Shown: positions 16,838 to 25,284 of the stretch, in pieces | How positions within the stretch are numbered: position 1 is the first letter of the stretch | Layout of the letters: every line of letters begins with the position of its first letter | Source: Prolixibacteraceae bacterium | GTDB taxonomy: Bacteria; Bacteroidota; Bacteroidia; Bacteroidales; Prolixibacteraceae | Length of the DNA stretch: 64,000 nucleotides | Reading direction: 5' to 3' | NCBI GenBank assembly: GCA_003506435.1 | Contig: DOAQ01000046.1 | Span: 434,001 to 498,000 of the forward strand | The notes under the pieces: generated by a model | Seen by the model: only the letters and a program-made list of their open reading frames with translations | Told to the model about the DNA's origin: nothing | Database searches by the model: none | Made by a program: the position numbers and the translations under genes

Positions 16838-17866
16838 ATGACAAATCCGAATTCATATTTTCCGGCCGAATGGCTCGCACAAAGCGGCGTGCAGCTTACC
16901 TGGCCCGATGCACAAACCGACTGGGAACCAATACTCGATGAAGTTTTGCCGGTTTACTGGCAAATGGCCCGCGAAATTATGGCCCGCGAAAAATTACTTC
17001 TTGTATGTCGTAATAAAAATCTGTTGCCTTCATTTTTACAGACCGAAGATGAGAACCTGATTATTCGTGAAATGCCTTTGAACGATACCTGGGCGCGCGA
17101 CCATGGGGCAATTACAATTATTGAAAACGGGAACCCGGTTTTACTGAATTTCCGGTTCAATGGCTGGGCAATGAAATTTGCCGCCTACCACGACAATCAG
17201 ATAACACCCAATCTTTTCAAACAAAAAGCATTTCAGGAAGGAATTGAATTGCGTGATTTTTCATTTTTTACTCTCGAAGGCGGTGCCATTGAAAGCAATA
17301 ATGCAGGTTGCCTGCTCACTACCAGCGAGTGCCTGCTTTCGAAAAACAGAAATGAGCATCTCAGTAAAAATGAAATAGAATTCATCCTGAAAAATACGTT
17401 TCATTCAGAAAAAATACTCTGGCTCGATCATGGTTTTCTTGCAGGCGACGACACCGATAGCCACATTGATACGCTGGTACGGTTTTGTTCGGAAGACACT
17501 ATTGCATACGTAAAATGCAATGATCAGAGCGATATTCATTACCAAGCGCTGAAAAAAATGGAAGCCGAATTGCAGCAACTGACTGACCAGAACGGGCAAC
17601 CGTTCAACCTGGTTCCGCTTCCGTTTCCTGATGCTGTTTACGAAGAAGATGGTCACCGGCTGCCTGCGACCTATGCAAATTTTCTGATTATAAATGAAGC
17701 CGTCCTGTTCCCTGTTTACGGCGTGAAACAAGATACTGAAGCAACTAAAATCATTGAGAAACTTTTTCCCGGCAGGAAGATCATTCCAATCAACAGTGTA
17801 CCTTTGATTAAACAACATGGTTCGGTGCACTGCATCAGCATGCAGTTTCCCGAAGGGGTGATTTAA
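16838..17866 (+). CDS. aguA: agmatine deiminase
   Basis: A 342-residue cytosolic enzyme of the PAD_porph/agmatine deiminase family, converting agmatine to N-carbamoylputrescine. Visible motifs are the substrate-binding WARDHGAI, FRFNGW, LEGGAIESNNAG, GDDTDSHIDTLVRF with the catalytic His, and the nucleophile Cys in QHGSVHCISMQ near the end. The frame is open from 16745, but the extra 31 residues read through the terminator hairpin, so MTNPNSYFPAEW at 16838 is the start. aguB follows after 17 bp, forming a two-gene putrescine pathway. No signal peptide, unlike the secreted relative at 61634. Confidence 0.93.
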   Translation: MTNPNSYFPAEWLAQSGVQLTWPDAQTDWEPILDEVLPVYWQMAREIMAREKLLLVCRNKNLLPSFLQTEDENLIIREMPLNDTWARDHGAITIIENGNPVLLNFRFNGWAMKFAAYHDNQITPNLFKQKAFQEGIELRDFSFFTLEGGAIESNNAGCLLTTSECLLSKNRNEHLSKNEIEFILKNTFHSEKILWLDHGFLAGDDTDSHIDTLVRFCSEDTIAYVKCNDQSDIHYQALKKMEAELQQLTDQNGQPFNLVPLPFPDAVYEEDGHRLPATYANFLIINEAVLFPVYGVKQDTEATKIIEKLFPGRKIIPINSVPLIKQHGSVHCISMQFPEGVI

Positions 17867-17883
17867 ATTTTAAACAACGCAAT

Positions 17884-18777
17884 ATGAGCAGCAAAATAAT
17901 AACTGTTGGCCTGATACAACAAACCAATACGTCAAATACTGACGTGAACAAACAGAAACTGGCAGCTAATATTGCCGATTGCGCCCGGCAGGGAGCTGAA
18001 CTGGTGGTTTTGCAGGAGCTGCATAACAGCCTGTACTTTTGCCAGACCGAAAATGTAGACCTGTTTGAGTTGGCAGAGACCATACCCGGCCCATCGACCG
18101 AGTTCTATGGAGAGTTGGCAAAAAAATACAAAATTGTTTTGGTGACTTCGCTCTTCGAAAAACGAACTGCGGGCCTGTATCACAATACTGCTGTCGTTTT
18201 TGAGAAAGACGGCAGCATTGCCGGTAAATACCGAAAAATGCATATTCCCGATGATCCGGGTTTTTATGAAAAATTCTATTTCACACCCGGAGATCTGGGG
18301 TTCTCCCCCATTCAGACATCGGTTGGCAAACTCGGTGTGTTGGTTTGCTGGGACCAGTGGTACCCCGAAGCTGCCCGTTTAATGACCCTTGCAGGCGCCG
18401 AAATACTCATTTATCCTACCGCCATTGGTTGGGACCCACGAGATGCAGAGGATGAAAAAACGCGACAAAAAGATGCATGGATTACCATTCAGCGTTCACA
18501 TGCAGTTGCCAATGGGCTTTCCGTTGTCAGTGTCAACCGGGTCGGATATGAAGCCGATTCTTCCGGAAGTTCAAAAGGTATCCAATTCTGGGGCAGCAGC
18601 TTTATTTGCGGTCCGCAGGGCGAATTTTTGGCACAGGCTGACAATAGCAATGAACAGAATCTGATTGTAAAAGTCGACATTTCGCGTTCGGAAGATGTGC
18701 GCCGCATCTGGCCTTTTCTTCGCGACCGGCGTATTGAAAATTACGACGGACTAACAAAGAGGTTTCTGAACGACTAA
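17884..18777 (+). CDS. aguB: N-carbamoylputrescine amidohydrolase
   Basis: A 297-residue nitrilase-superfamily enzyme that hydrolyses N-carbamoylputrescine to putrescine, CO2 and ammonia. The Glu-Lys-Cys triad is in VVLQELHNSLYF, GKYRKMHIPDDP and VLVCWDQWYPEAARL; the family sequence SVVSVNRVGYE and the C-terminal RRIWPFLRDRRIENY are intact. It lies 17 bp after aguA and is almost certainly co-transcribed with it. Together they make putrescine from agmatine without a urea step. No arginine decarboxylase gene is in the window. Confidence 0.95.
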   Translation: MSSKIITVGLIQQTNTSNTDVNKQKLAANIADCARQGAELVVLQELHNSLYFCQTENVDLFELAETIPGPSTEFYGELAKKYKIVLVTSLFEKRTAGLYHNTAVVFEKDGSIAGKYRKMHIPDDPGFYEKFYFTPGDLGFSPIQTSVGKLGVLVCWDQWYPEAARLMTLAGAEILIYPTAIGWDPRDAEDEKTRQKDAWITIQRSHAVANGLSVVSVNRVGYEADSSGSSKGIQFWGSSFICGPQGEFLAQADNSNEQNLIVKVDISRSEDVRRIWPFLRDRRIENYDGLTKRFLND

Positions 18778-18795
18778 TCAACTTTAAACCGTTCA

Positions 18796-19332
18796 CTATT
18801 TTTCCTGTTGCGGAACCTTTACCAGTTTACTCACGTCATAACCGCGTTGCCGGGCATTTTCAACCAGACTTTGATAAGTCGCTTCATCCATTTGCGGGCT
18901 TCGGCTTAAAATCCACAAATACTTGTCGCTGGAACTGCCAATCAGTACATGCTGGTAATTTTCATCAAGTTCCAGCACATTGTATTCGGCATAGAAAATC
19001 CAGAAAAAAGCAACTTTTAAATTCGCCGGTTTCGATAGATCAGGAATTTTTGCTTTGCCTTCAGCAACTGATATTTCGCCGTCAAGACTTTCTTTCCGGC
19101 CCTGGTTCAACACTTTAATTTTACCATCGGGGCGCTTCGAATAGGTTGCAGTTACCCCGACCAGCCCTTTCTCGAACGAATGCGGAAAACGGGCAATTTC
19201 GTACCACGTTCCCAAATAACGGTCAAGATCAAGTTCTTTTACTGTAGTTTTATCAATCATCTGGCTTTTAGTATCGGTACAACTAAAAAAAGATGTAAAA
19301 ATCAGAAGAAATGTAAAAAAAATCGGACGCAT
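18796..19332 (-). CDS. lipocalin family outer-membrane lipoprotein (Blc-like)
   Basis: From the ATG at 19332 this is 178 residues. It begins with a lipoprotein signal peptide (MRPIFFTFLLIFTSFFSC) whose lipobox Cys would be lipidated. The lipocalin signature LDRYLGTWYEIARFPHSFEKG is followed by barrel strands with VTATYS, IKVLNQG and the C-terminal YLWILSRSP, as in bacterial Blc. Members bind fatty acids or lysophospholipids at the outer membrane. The frame is open to an ATG at 19359, but that codon overlaps the -7 promoter box, so 19332 is preferred. Convergent with aguB, 18 bp away. Confidence 0.9.
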   Translation of the reverse strand: MRPIFFTFLLIFTSFFSCTDTKSQMIDKTTVKELDLDRYLGTWYEIARFPHSFEKGLVGVTATYSKRPDGKIKVLNQGRKESLDGEISVAEGKAKIPDLSKPANLKVAFFWIFYAEYNVLELDENYQHVLIGSSSDKYLWILSRSPQMDEATYQSLVENARQRGYDVSKLVKVPQQEK

Positions 19333-19356
19333 AACTTTGTTTTTTTTCGATTTAAT

Positions 19357-19364
19357 CAAAGTTA
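19357..19364 (-). promoter_or_regulatory. -7 box of the lipocalin gene
   Basis: On the minus strand TAACTTTG spans 19364 to 19357, placing transcription start near 19353 and a leader of about 20 nt before the ATG at 19332. It overlaps the alternative upstream ATG (19359), which therefore cannot be used from this promoter. Confidence 0.6.
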
Positions 19365-19475
19365 ATTATTTAATATGGTTCTCCTGATGCGAAAATCATA
19401 AATAACGGAGCATATTTTCTATGTGACTCTGGGTTTCCTTATGGTAAAGAGAAACACAGTTTTCAAACTATGTTG

Positions 19476-19483
19476 TATATTTG
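19476..19483 (+). promoter_or_regulatory. -7 box of the ABC transporter operon
   Basis: TATATTTG matches TAnnTTTG, 34 nt upstream of the ATG at 19518. It is divergent from the lipocalin promoter. Confidence 0.45.
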
Positions 19484-19517
19484 ATTTCAGAAAACAACCA
19501 TTTTATTCCTTCATCTC

Positions 19518-20297
19518 ATGAACAACAAAACTGTTATTGAAATTAGCCAGCTACGTAAAAGATATGGGAAGAAAGAAGTGCTGCAAGGAATTGATCTGAC
19601 GATTAGTCCAGGAAAAATTATTGGTTATATTGGTCCCAATGGAGCCGGAAAATCGACCACTGTAAAAATTCTGTGTGGTTTAATTACTGACTTTCAGGGC
19701 GAAATTACGATGCTGGGTAAAAACCTCCGGACCGATAGTCTTGAGATAAAAAAACAGATCGGTTACATTCCCGAAAATGCTTCGCTATACGAATCGCTTA
19801 CCCCAATCGAATTTATGGGGTTTTTAGGCGAAATGCGCGGAATGGAAGCAGAACGAACCCGAGAAAAAGCGGAAGCGCTACTTGACATCTTCGAAATGAA
19901 GCCTAATGCAAATCAGCGGATTGCAACATTTTCGAAAGGAATGCGACAAAAAGTACTGATATGTTCGGGACTCATCCACAACCCGGATATTGTTTTCATG
20001 GACGAGCCGCTTTCGGGGCTCGATGCCAATTCCGTAATTATGGTGAAAGAAATGCTCACCCAGATTGCCCGTGACGGAAAGACCATTTTTTACAGCTCGC
20101 ACCTGATGGATGTGGTAGAGAAAATATCACACCGTATTATTTTAATCGACAATGGGAAAGTCATTGCTGACGGATCGTTTGATGAATTGAAGCAGCTATC
20201 GAATGATGAAAACCTCGAAAAAATGTTTACACGGTTAACCGGAAATACGGGACATGGGGAAAAAGCCGGGGCATTTATCAACGCTTTCGAAAAATAG
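19518..20297 (+). CDS. ABC transporter ATP-binding protein (ABC-2 type export)
   Basis: A 259-residue nucleotide-binding subunit with Walker A GPNGAGKSTT, an ABC signature in ATFSKGMRQKV, Walker B DIVFMDEPLSGLD and the switch His in FYSSHLMDVVEKI. The signature reads FSKGM rather than LSGGQ, common in this subfamily. It is followed 3 bp later by a large membrane protein, the expected permease partner. Substrate unknown. The arrangement suggests one transporter with the NBD made first. Confidence 0.9.
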   Translation: MNNKTVIEISQLRKRYGKKEVLQGIDLTISPGKIIGYIGPNGAGKSTTVKILCGLITDFQGEITMLGKNLRTDSLEIKKQIGYIPENASLYESLTPIEFMGFLGEMRGMEAERTREKAEALLDIFEMKPNANQRIATFSKGMRQKVLICSGLIHNPDIVFMDEPLSGLDANSVIMVKEMLTQIARDGKTIFYSSHLMDVVEKISHRIILIDNGKVIADGSFDELKQLSNDENLEKMFTRLTGNTGHGEKAGAFINAFEK

Positions 20298-20300
20298 GCT

Positions 20301-21977
20301 ATGATCAATTTTATTCTTTCCTTGTTCAGCCCTTTCCGTCGTTTTATCGAAACGATGGGAGCCGATTACAATCAGTTTATTTCAATACTGAAACTAAAAC
20401 TGACACAAGACGACCGTCGTGTGACAGGTTTAACGAAAACAAAAGATCAGAACCATGTGAAGATGTTAGTCAAACAATCTTTTTCACAGATATTCATGGG
20501 ACTGATTTTTATTATAATTCTGGGTACCATCAAGTCGCCTTTCACATATTTTTATTTTGCCCATCTGCTCGTGATGATATTAATGGCCATGATGATTGTT
20601 TCCGAATTCACAACGATCTTGTTCGACACAAGCGAGAATACAATTATTCAACCTCTTCCAATCAAAGGAAATACCATTGGGTTGGCTCGCAGCGCCCATG
20701 TTTTCATTTATCTGACCATGATGGCCTTTAATCTTTCTGTGCCATCGTTTATTGTGGCAATCTTTAAATTCGGAATTGGTTCAGCTTTGGCATTTGTCTT
20801 TACCATTTTTCCGAATGTATTATTCACCTTGTTCTTGTCGAATATCTTGTATTTGGTTATCATGCGCATAGCCAGTGGCGAACGGCTGAAAAGCATACTG
20901 ATGTATTTCCAGATCATCGTTGCCATTCTGTTTATGGCCGGCTACCAATTGGGTGTAAATATGATTGACCGATCAGTTATTACAAACATGGTTTTACCTG
21001 TTCACTGGTACACATTTTTTATTCCTCCTGCATTCTTTTCCGGATTCATTGAAGCAATATCTACACAGAATTTCGATCTCCAACATTTTATTTTTATTAC
21101 TGAAGCATTAATTGTACCTGCCATTGCCATTTATTTAACCGGGAAATATCTGACTCCGGTATTTAACCAAAAATTAATGGATCTGGAACAAGGAGACCGG
21201 ACTTCAAAAGTAAAAGCAGAGAATACGAGGGAAAATCTTTGGTTCCGAACGATGGAGTCGCTGTTTGTTTATTCAGCAGAAGAAAAAGCCGCATTTAAAC
21301 TGATGTGGAAAATGACCGGGCGCGAACGCATTCTAAAACAAACACTACTCCCGTCTATTGGATACATCCTGTTCATGATTGTAGTACCAATTTTCAGCAA
21401 AGGGTTTAGTTTCTCTACGCTGGTTGAAAGCGACAAATTTTTGTTGGTTTTATATGTCTTTATTATTGTTGCCGTCACACTACCCGGCGCTCTGCTTACA
21501 GGCAACAATCAACATGAAACATGGATATTTAAGTCGATACCGCTGTCTACTCCTGCCATTTTCTTTAAAGGAAGCATAAAAGCAGCTTTTGTGCGGTTTT
21601 TTATTCCGCTTTATTTGATGGTAGGCACAGTTGTTTGTTCAATCTGGGGTATTCGTGTTTTGCCCGATGTCTTGATTGCATTACAGGTTATCTATTTGTT
21701 TACTATACTGCATTACTATTTGCAGCATTTGGGATTCCCTTTCAGTATGGAGAAAGTCACTTTGCAGGGAAGTACTTCCTTATTAAAATTTCTCATCATA
21801 ACGATACCTACAGTGGCACTTGGTTTTTTCCATTGGTTTTTACTGCACCACTGGTTCAGTTTTGCAAACCTGATGCTGATTCCACTCTATGCCGGAGCAA
21901 TTCTATATGTAAACAGGATATTTGTTTATAAAAAAATCACATGGCAAAAAGTCGACCAGATGAATAGTTATTCCTGA
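20301..21977 (+). CDS. ABC-2-like transporter permease
   Basis: A 558-residue integral membrane protein with about 12 hydrophobic segments, including IFMGLIFIIILGTI, LLVMILMAMMIVSEF, FIYLTMMAFNLSVPSFIV, YILFMIVVPIF and FLLVLYVFIIVAVTLPGALLTG. A soluble cytoplasmic stretch separates the two halves (residues about 280-345). No ATPase motif. It starts 3 bp after the ATP-binding subunit, so the two are translationally coupled. The permease is large for the ABC-2 family and its substrate cannot be predicted. Confidence 0.8.
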   Translation: MINFILSLFSPFRRFIETMGADYNQFISILKLKLTQDDRRVTGLTKTKDQNHVKMLVKQSFSQIFMGLIFIIILGTIKSPFTYFYFAHLLVMILMAMMIVSEFTTILFDTSENTIIQPLPIKGNTIGLARSAHVFIYLTMMAFNLSVPSFIVAIFKFGIGSALAFVFTIFPNVLFTLFLSNILYLVIMRIASGERLKSILMYFQIIVAILFMAGYQLGVNMIDRSVITNMVLPVHWYTFFIPPAFFSGFIEAISTQNFDLQHFIFITEALIVPAIAIYLTGKYLTPVFNQKLMDLEQGDRTSKVKAENTRENLWFRTMESLFVYSAEEKAAFKLMWKMTGRERILKQTLLPSIGYILFMIVVPIFSKGFSFSTLVESDKFLLVLYVFIIVAVTLPGALLTGNNQHETWIFKSIPLSTPAIFFKGSIKAAFVRFFIPLYLMVGTVVCSIWGIRVLPDVLIALQVIYLFTILHYYLQHLGFPFSMEKVTLQGSTSLLKFLIITIPTVALGFFHWFLLHHWFSFANLMLIPLYAGAILYVNRIFVYKKITWQKVDQMNSYS

Positions 21978-22045
21978 GTTGTTATCCACAAGGTGACTTG
22001 AGCCGCCCTGTAAATAACAGTGATTCCTTCGCTAAAAATATTTGT

Positions 22046-22053
22046 TAACTTTG
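22046..22053 (+). promoter_or_regulatory. -7 box of purB
   Basis: TAACTTTG matches TAnnTTTG and ends 20 nt before the ATG at 22074. Because it lies inside the longer open frame beginning at 22020, it supports the shorter purB start. Confidence 0.55.
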
Positions 22054-22073
22054 GAACTCGAAAAAATACAATC

Positions 22074-23420
22074 ATGGAATTAAATTTACTGACCGCTATT
22101 TCGCCAATCGACGGGCGTTACCGTTCAAAAGTTGAAAACCTTCAGAATTATTTCTCCGAATATGCCCTGATAAAATACCGGGTAATCACTGAAATTGAAT
22201 ATTTCATCGCCTTGTGCGAGTTGCCATTGCCACAACTCAGTAGTTTCGACAAATCGAAATTCGCCGCGCTCCGGAAAATTTATGCTGATTTTTCAGTGGC
22301 AGATGCCCGGCGTGTAAAAGACGTTGAAAAAGTGACCAATCACGATGTAAAAGCCGTTGAATATTTCATCAAGGAAGAATTCGACAAACTGGGAATTTCG
22401 GCAGACAAAGAGTTTATTCATTTCGGACTGACTTCGCAAGACATTAACAATACAGCCGTTCCAAAATCCATTCAGGATGCGCTGGAAATAGAATATTACC
22501 CGGCAATGGCTGAACTGACTGCAAAACTGGAAGAGTTGGCCGACGAATGGACCGACATTCCCATGCTGGCAAAAACCCACGGACAACCGGCTTCCCCCAC
22601 CCGGCTGGGAAAGGAAATCCGCGTATTTGTTGAACGAATAAAAGAGCAAATCAGCCAACTAAAAAGTATTTCTATCGATGCCAAATTTGGCGGGGCAACC
22701 GGGAATTACAACGCGCATCATCTTGCTTACCCCGAAATTAACTGGGACGAATTCGGAACTAAATTTTTGAAAAACTATTTGGGGTTGAAACGTTCAAGAT
22801 ACACCACCCAGATCACCAATTACGACAATCACGCAGCCATTTTCGATGCGATGAAACGTATCAACAATATTATCCTCGATTTAGACCGCGACATGTGGAC
22901 ATACATTTCGATGGAATATTTCAAGCAAAAAATTAAAAAGGGTGAGATTGGTTCGTCGGCCATGCCACACAAGGTAAACCCGATTGACTTCGAAAATTCG
23001 GAAGGAAACATTGGCCTTGCCAATGCGCTGTTCGAGCATCTGGCCGCCAAATTGCCGGTATCGCGTTTGCAGCGCGACCTCACCGACTCGACGGTTCTCC
23101 GCAACATCGGCGTCCCGCTGGCACACACGCTGATTTCAATTAACTCGACCATGCGCGGACTGAACAAGCTATTGCTGAACAAAGACGCAATTGATGCCGA
23201 TCTGGATAAAAACTGGCCTGTAGTTGCCGAAGCCATTCAGACGATCCTGCGCCGTGAAGGTTACCCAAACCCGTACGAGGCTTTGCTGAACCTGACCCGT
23301 GTAAATACCAAAATTGACCAGCAGGCCATTCATACATTTATTGACACGCTTGAAATCAGCGATGAATTGAAAGTACGGCTGAAACTGATTAGTCCTCACA
23401 ATTATACGGGGATTTATTAG
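22074..23420 (+). CDS. purB: adenylosuccinate lyase
   Basis: A 448-residue fumarase/aspartase-superfamily enzyme acting twice in purine synthesis (SAICAR to AICAR; adenylosuccinate to AMP). The signature loop GSSAMPHKVNPIDFEN, the N-terminal AISPIDGRYRSKV, LTSQDINNTA and LAKTHGQPASPT are all present. This is the long E. coli-type PurB. The start at 22074 (MELNLLTAISPIDGRY) is chosen because the extra N-terminal residues from 22020 read through the promoter and match nothing. An A+T-rich accessory block begins 23 bp after its stop. Confidence 0.96.
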   Translation: MELNLLTAISPIDGRYRSKVENLQNYFSEYALIKYRVITEIEYFIALCELPLPQLSSFDKSKFAALRKIYADFSVADARRVKDVEKVTNHDVKAVEYFIKEEFDKLGISADKEFIHFGLTSQDINNTAVPKSIQDALEIEYYPAMAELTAKLEELADEWTDIPMLAKTHGQPASPTRLGKEIRVFVERIKEQISQLKSISIDAKFGGATGNYNAHHLAYPEINWDEFGTKFLKNYLGLKRSRYTTQITNYDNHAAIFDAMKRINNIILDLDRDMWTYISMEYFKQKIKKGEIGSSAMPHKVNPIDFENSEGNIGLANALFEHLAAKLPVSRLQRDLTDSTVLRNIGVPLAHTLISINSTMRGLNKLLLNKDAIDADLDKNWPVVAEAIQTILRREGYPNPYEALLNLTRVNTKIDQQAIHTFIDTLEISDELKVRLKLISPHNYTGIY

Positions 23421-23443
23421 TAACCAGACACTACAACAATGAT

Positions 23444-24316
23444 ATGAAATTTGGAAAAACGATAAAACTATTCTTGATTGATGGAGACACAAACGGGAGA
23501 CTGACTTGTGAATTGTCAAATTGGACAGGTAAAGCCTATAAACTTCCTCGTAACTCGATTAAAATTTGCACCGATAGACCAGAGATACAGACAACTGGAG
23601 TTTACATGCTATTGAATAAAAGTGCGGATTTGTCTGAAAAAGGACAATTGTACATTGGAGAGGCTGAAAATATTTTTAATCGAATTACACAGCATATAAA
23701 AGAAAAGGATTTTTGGAATGAGACGATTGTGTTTATAAGCAAGGACGATAATTTAAATAAAGCACACATAAAATATTTGGAAAATAGACTTCATGAGATT
23801 GCATCTTCAGCAAACCGATACGAACTGATTAATAACCAAAAACCAACACAATCGAGTATTTCCGAGTCTGATAAAGCAGAAATGGAAGAATTTTTATCAA
23901 ATATTTTGACTTTGGTTAGCACTCTTGGATACAATGCCTTTGAGCAGATTAGACAAGTTGATACTAAAGTGCAGTCCGATAATGACGAAGATTTATTTTA
24001 CATTACTGCCGTACGAGGAGCAAATGGAATAGGCAAAACAACAAACGAAGGTTTTGTAGTTTTTGAAAATTCACAAGTTGCTGACCCAGTAACAAATTCT
24101 TATCCTAAAACAATGCAAAAACTTCGGGATACATTGATTTCTGAGGGAGTTATTATTATGGATAAAGACAAAATGATTTTAAAGCGAGATTATTTATTTA
24201 GCAGTTCGTCTTCGGCTGCAATGATAATAATGGGTAGGAGTGCAAATGGATTGACTGAATGGAAAATGAAATCGGGAAAAACATTACAAAACTTTGAAAC
24301 AGGAGAAAATAATTAA
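23444..24316 (+). CDS. GIY-YIG nuclease-like protein with C-terminal DUF4357
   Basis: A 290-residue protein. Residues about 45-125 carry a GIY-YIG fold (TGVYMLL, LYIGEAENIFNRITQH, and a Glu in ENRLHEIA), the catalytic pattern of single-domain nucleases. Residues about 225-285 are a DUF4357 domain (GRSANGLTEWKMKSGKTLQNFE). Proteins of this build are frequent in defence or mobile DNA; the target is unknown. Codon use is clearly A+T-richer than purB next to it. It has no partner gene on the same transcript except perhaps higBA, 113 bp downstream. Confidence 0.82.
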   Translation: MKFGKTIKLFLIDGDTNGRLTCELSNWTGKAYKLPRNSIKICTDRPEIQTTGVYMLLNKSADLSEKGQLYIGEAENIFNRITQHIKEKDFWNETIVFISKDDNLNKAHIKYLENRLHEIASSANRYELINNQKPTQSSISESDKAEMEEFLSNILTLVSTLGYNAFEQIRQVDTKVQSDNDEDLFYITAVRGANGIGKTTNEGFVVFENSQVADPVTNSYPKTMQKLRDTLISEGVIIMDKDKMILKRDYLFSSSSSAAMIIMGRSANGLTEWKMKSGKTLQNFETGENN

Positions 24317-24402
24317 CGACCGCCAAACGTTATGGTACATAATATCCGGTTCATGAAAGACTCTGCAATTTCACTAAGATATTTGGAATTCAGAAAAGAC
24401 CT

Positions 24403-24420
24403 GTTATCTTTGGAGATAAC
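24403..24420 (+). promoter_or_regulatory. higBA promoter overlapped by a palindrome
   Basis: GTTATCTTTGGAGATAAC has 6-bp arms (GTTATC/GATAAC) enclosing the -7 box TATCTTTG (24405-24412). The toxin ATG is at 24430. A repressor bound to the palindrome would cover the promoter, as expected for autoregulation by a HigA-type antitoxin. Confidence 0.6.
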
Positions 24421-24429
24421 TTTTCGCAC

Positions 24430-24765
24430 ATGACGAGACAAATAATATTTCATGGAGACTACTTCACCGACTTTTATAAAGAGCTGGATATAAAGGTCAA
24501 ACAGAAAGTTCAGTATGTACTTGACTTGATAAGGCAGGTTGACAGAGTTCCGGAAAAGTTTTTATCTCCTATGACAGGATACGATGGACTTTATGAAATA
24601 CGAATTGAATACCAATCAAATATTTACCGGGTATTCTGTTGTTTTGACGAAGGAAAGCTGATTATTCTATTTAATGGTTTTCAAAAAAAGACACAAAAAA
24701 CACCAATGAATGAGATTGAAAAGGCAATGAGGATAAAAAAGGAGTATTTTGAATCTAAAAAATAA
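24430..24765 (+). CDS. higB: HigB-like RelE/ParE toxin
   Basis: A 111-residue RelE/ParE-superfamily toxin, phage-Gp49/HigB type, that on family grounds would cleave mRNA on the ribosome. Characteristic segments are VQYVLDLIRQVDRVPEKF, MTGYDGLYEIRIEYQSNIYRVFCCFDEGKLIILFNGFQKKTQKTP and a C-terminal basic helix IEKAMRIKKEYF. The toxin gene precedes the antitoxin gene, the usual higBA order. A promoter with overlapping palindrome lies upstream. Confidence 0.9.
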   Translation: MTRQIIFHGDYFTDFYKELDIKVKQKVQYVLDLIRQVDRVPEKFLSPMTGYDGLYEIRIEYQSNIYRVFCCFDEGKLIILFNGFQKKTQKTPMNEIEKAMRIKKEYFESKK

Positions 24766-24769
24766 AAAC

Positions 24770-25069
24770 ATGACTGATTATAAAGGAATAAAAACATTTG
24801 ATGAACTCATAGAAAAAGAACACGGCAAAATTGGGACTGAAAGCCGAAATGAATATGAAGAAGGCGCTCAAATGTTCATCGTAAGCGAGATGCTTAAGGA
24901 AGCAAGAAAAACTGCGAATATGACCCAAGAACAACTTGCGATAAAAGCAGGAACCAAGAAAAGCTATATTTCAAAAATTGAAAACGCTAAAGGCAATATT
25001 CAATTATCGACACTGATTCGGATTTTCGAGAAAGGTCTAAATAAAAAAGTAGGCCTGACATTTTTGTAA
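24770..25069 (+). CDS. higA: HigA-like antitoxin, XRE helix-turn-helix
   Basis: A 99-residue antitoxin with an XRE-type helix-turn-helix at residues about 40-95 (LKEARKTANMTQEQLAIKAGTKKSYISKIENAKGN). The N-terminal part (DYKGIKTFDELIEKEHGKIG) is the presumed toxin-neutralising region. The open frame extends back to 24749 inside higB, but the ATG at 24770, 4 bp after the toxin stop, gives the normal N-terminus. It probably represses the shared promoter through the palindrome at 24403-24420. Confidence 0.9.
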   Translation: MTDYKGIKTFDELIEKEHGKIGTESRNEYEEGAQMFIVSEMLKEARKTANMTQEQLAIKAGTKKSYISKIENAKGNIQLSTLIRIFEKGLNKKVGLTFL

Positions 25070-25284
25070 CCAATTACACACCATAATAACATCAGCTACC
25101 CGCAAATTCGGCAGCAATGGTTTTCGGTGTGTGTCTTTCCGCTCAGTCCCATAGTAATCGGGATTGACCGGAAATCTTCTGCAAATGCCCACTGCGTATA
25201 GTTCCGAACTCTTTAGGGCATTTAAAAAGACGCTACATAAATCCAAATGAGTGATAACACGACGGCATAACAAAAAACCAGCAC
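25070..25284. other. non-coding junction after higBA
   Basis: 215 bp without a credible gene. An imperfect inverted pair (ACACACC near 25075, GGTGTGT near 25127) brackets about 45 bp. It marks the right edge of the accessory block; the function is unknown. Confidence 0.4.

Noticed and set aside
21982..21990. A perfect DnaA box, TTATCCACA, between the ABC permease and purB genes.
   Set aside because: It is single, with no cluster, no A+T-rich unwinding region and no dnaA or dnaN gene nearby, so an origin is not supported.
24317..24429. Sequence after the GIY-YIG gene (AACGACCGCCAAACGTTATGG) looks a little like an integron attC end.
   Set aside because: The GTTRRRY and RYYYAAC core sites do not both fit and no integrase or cassette array is present.
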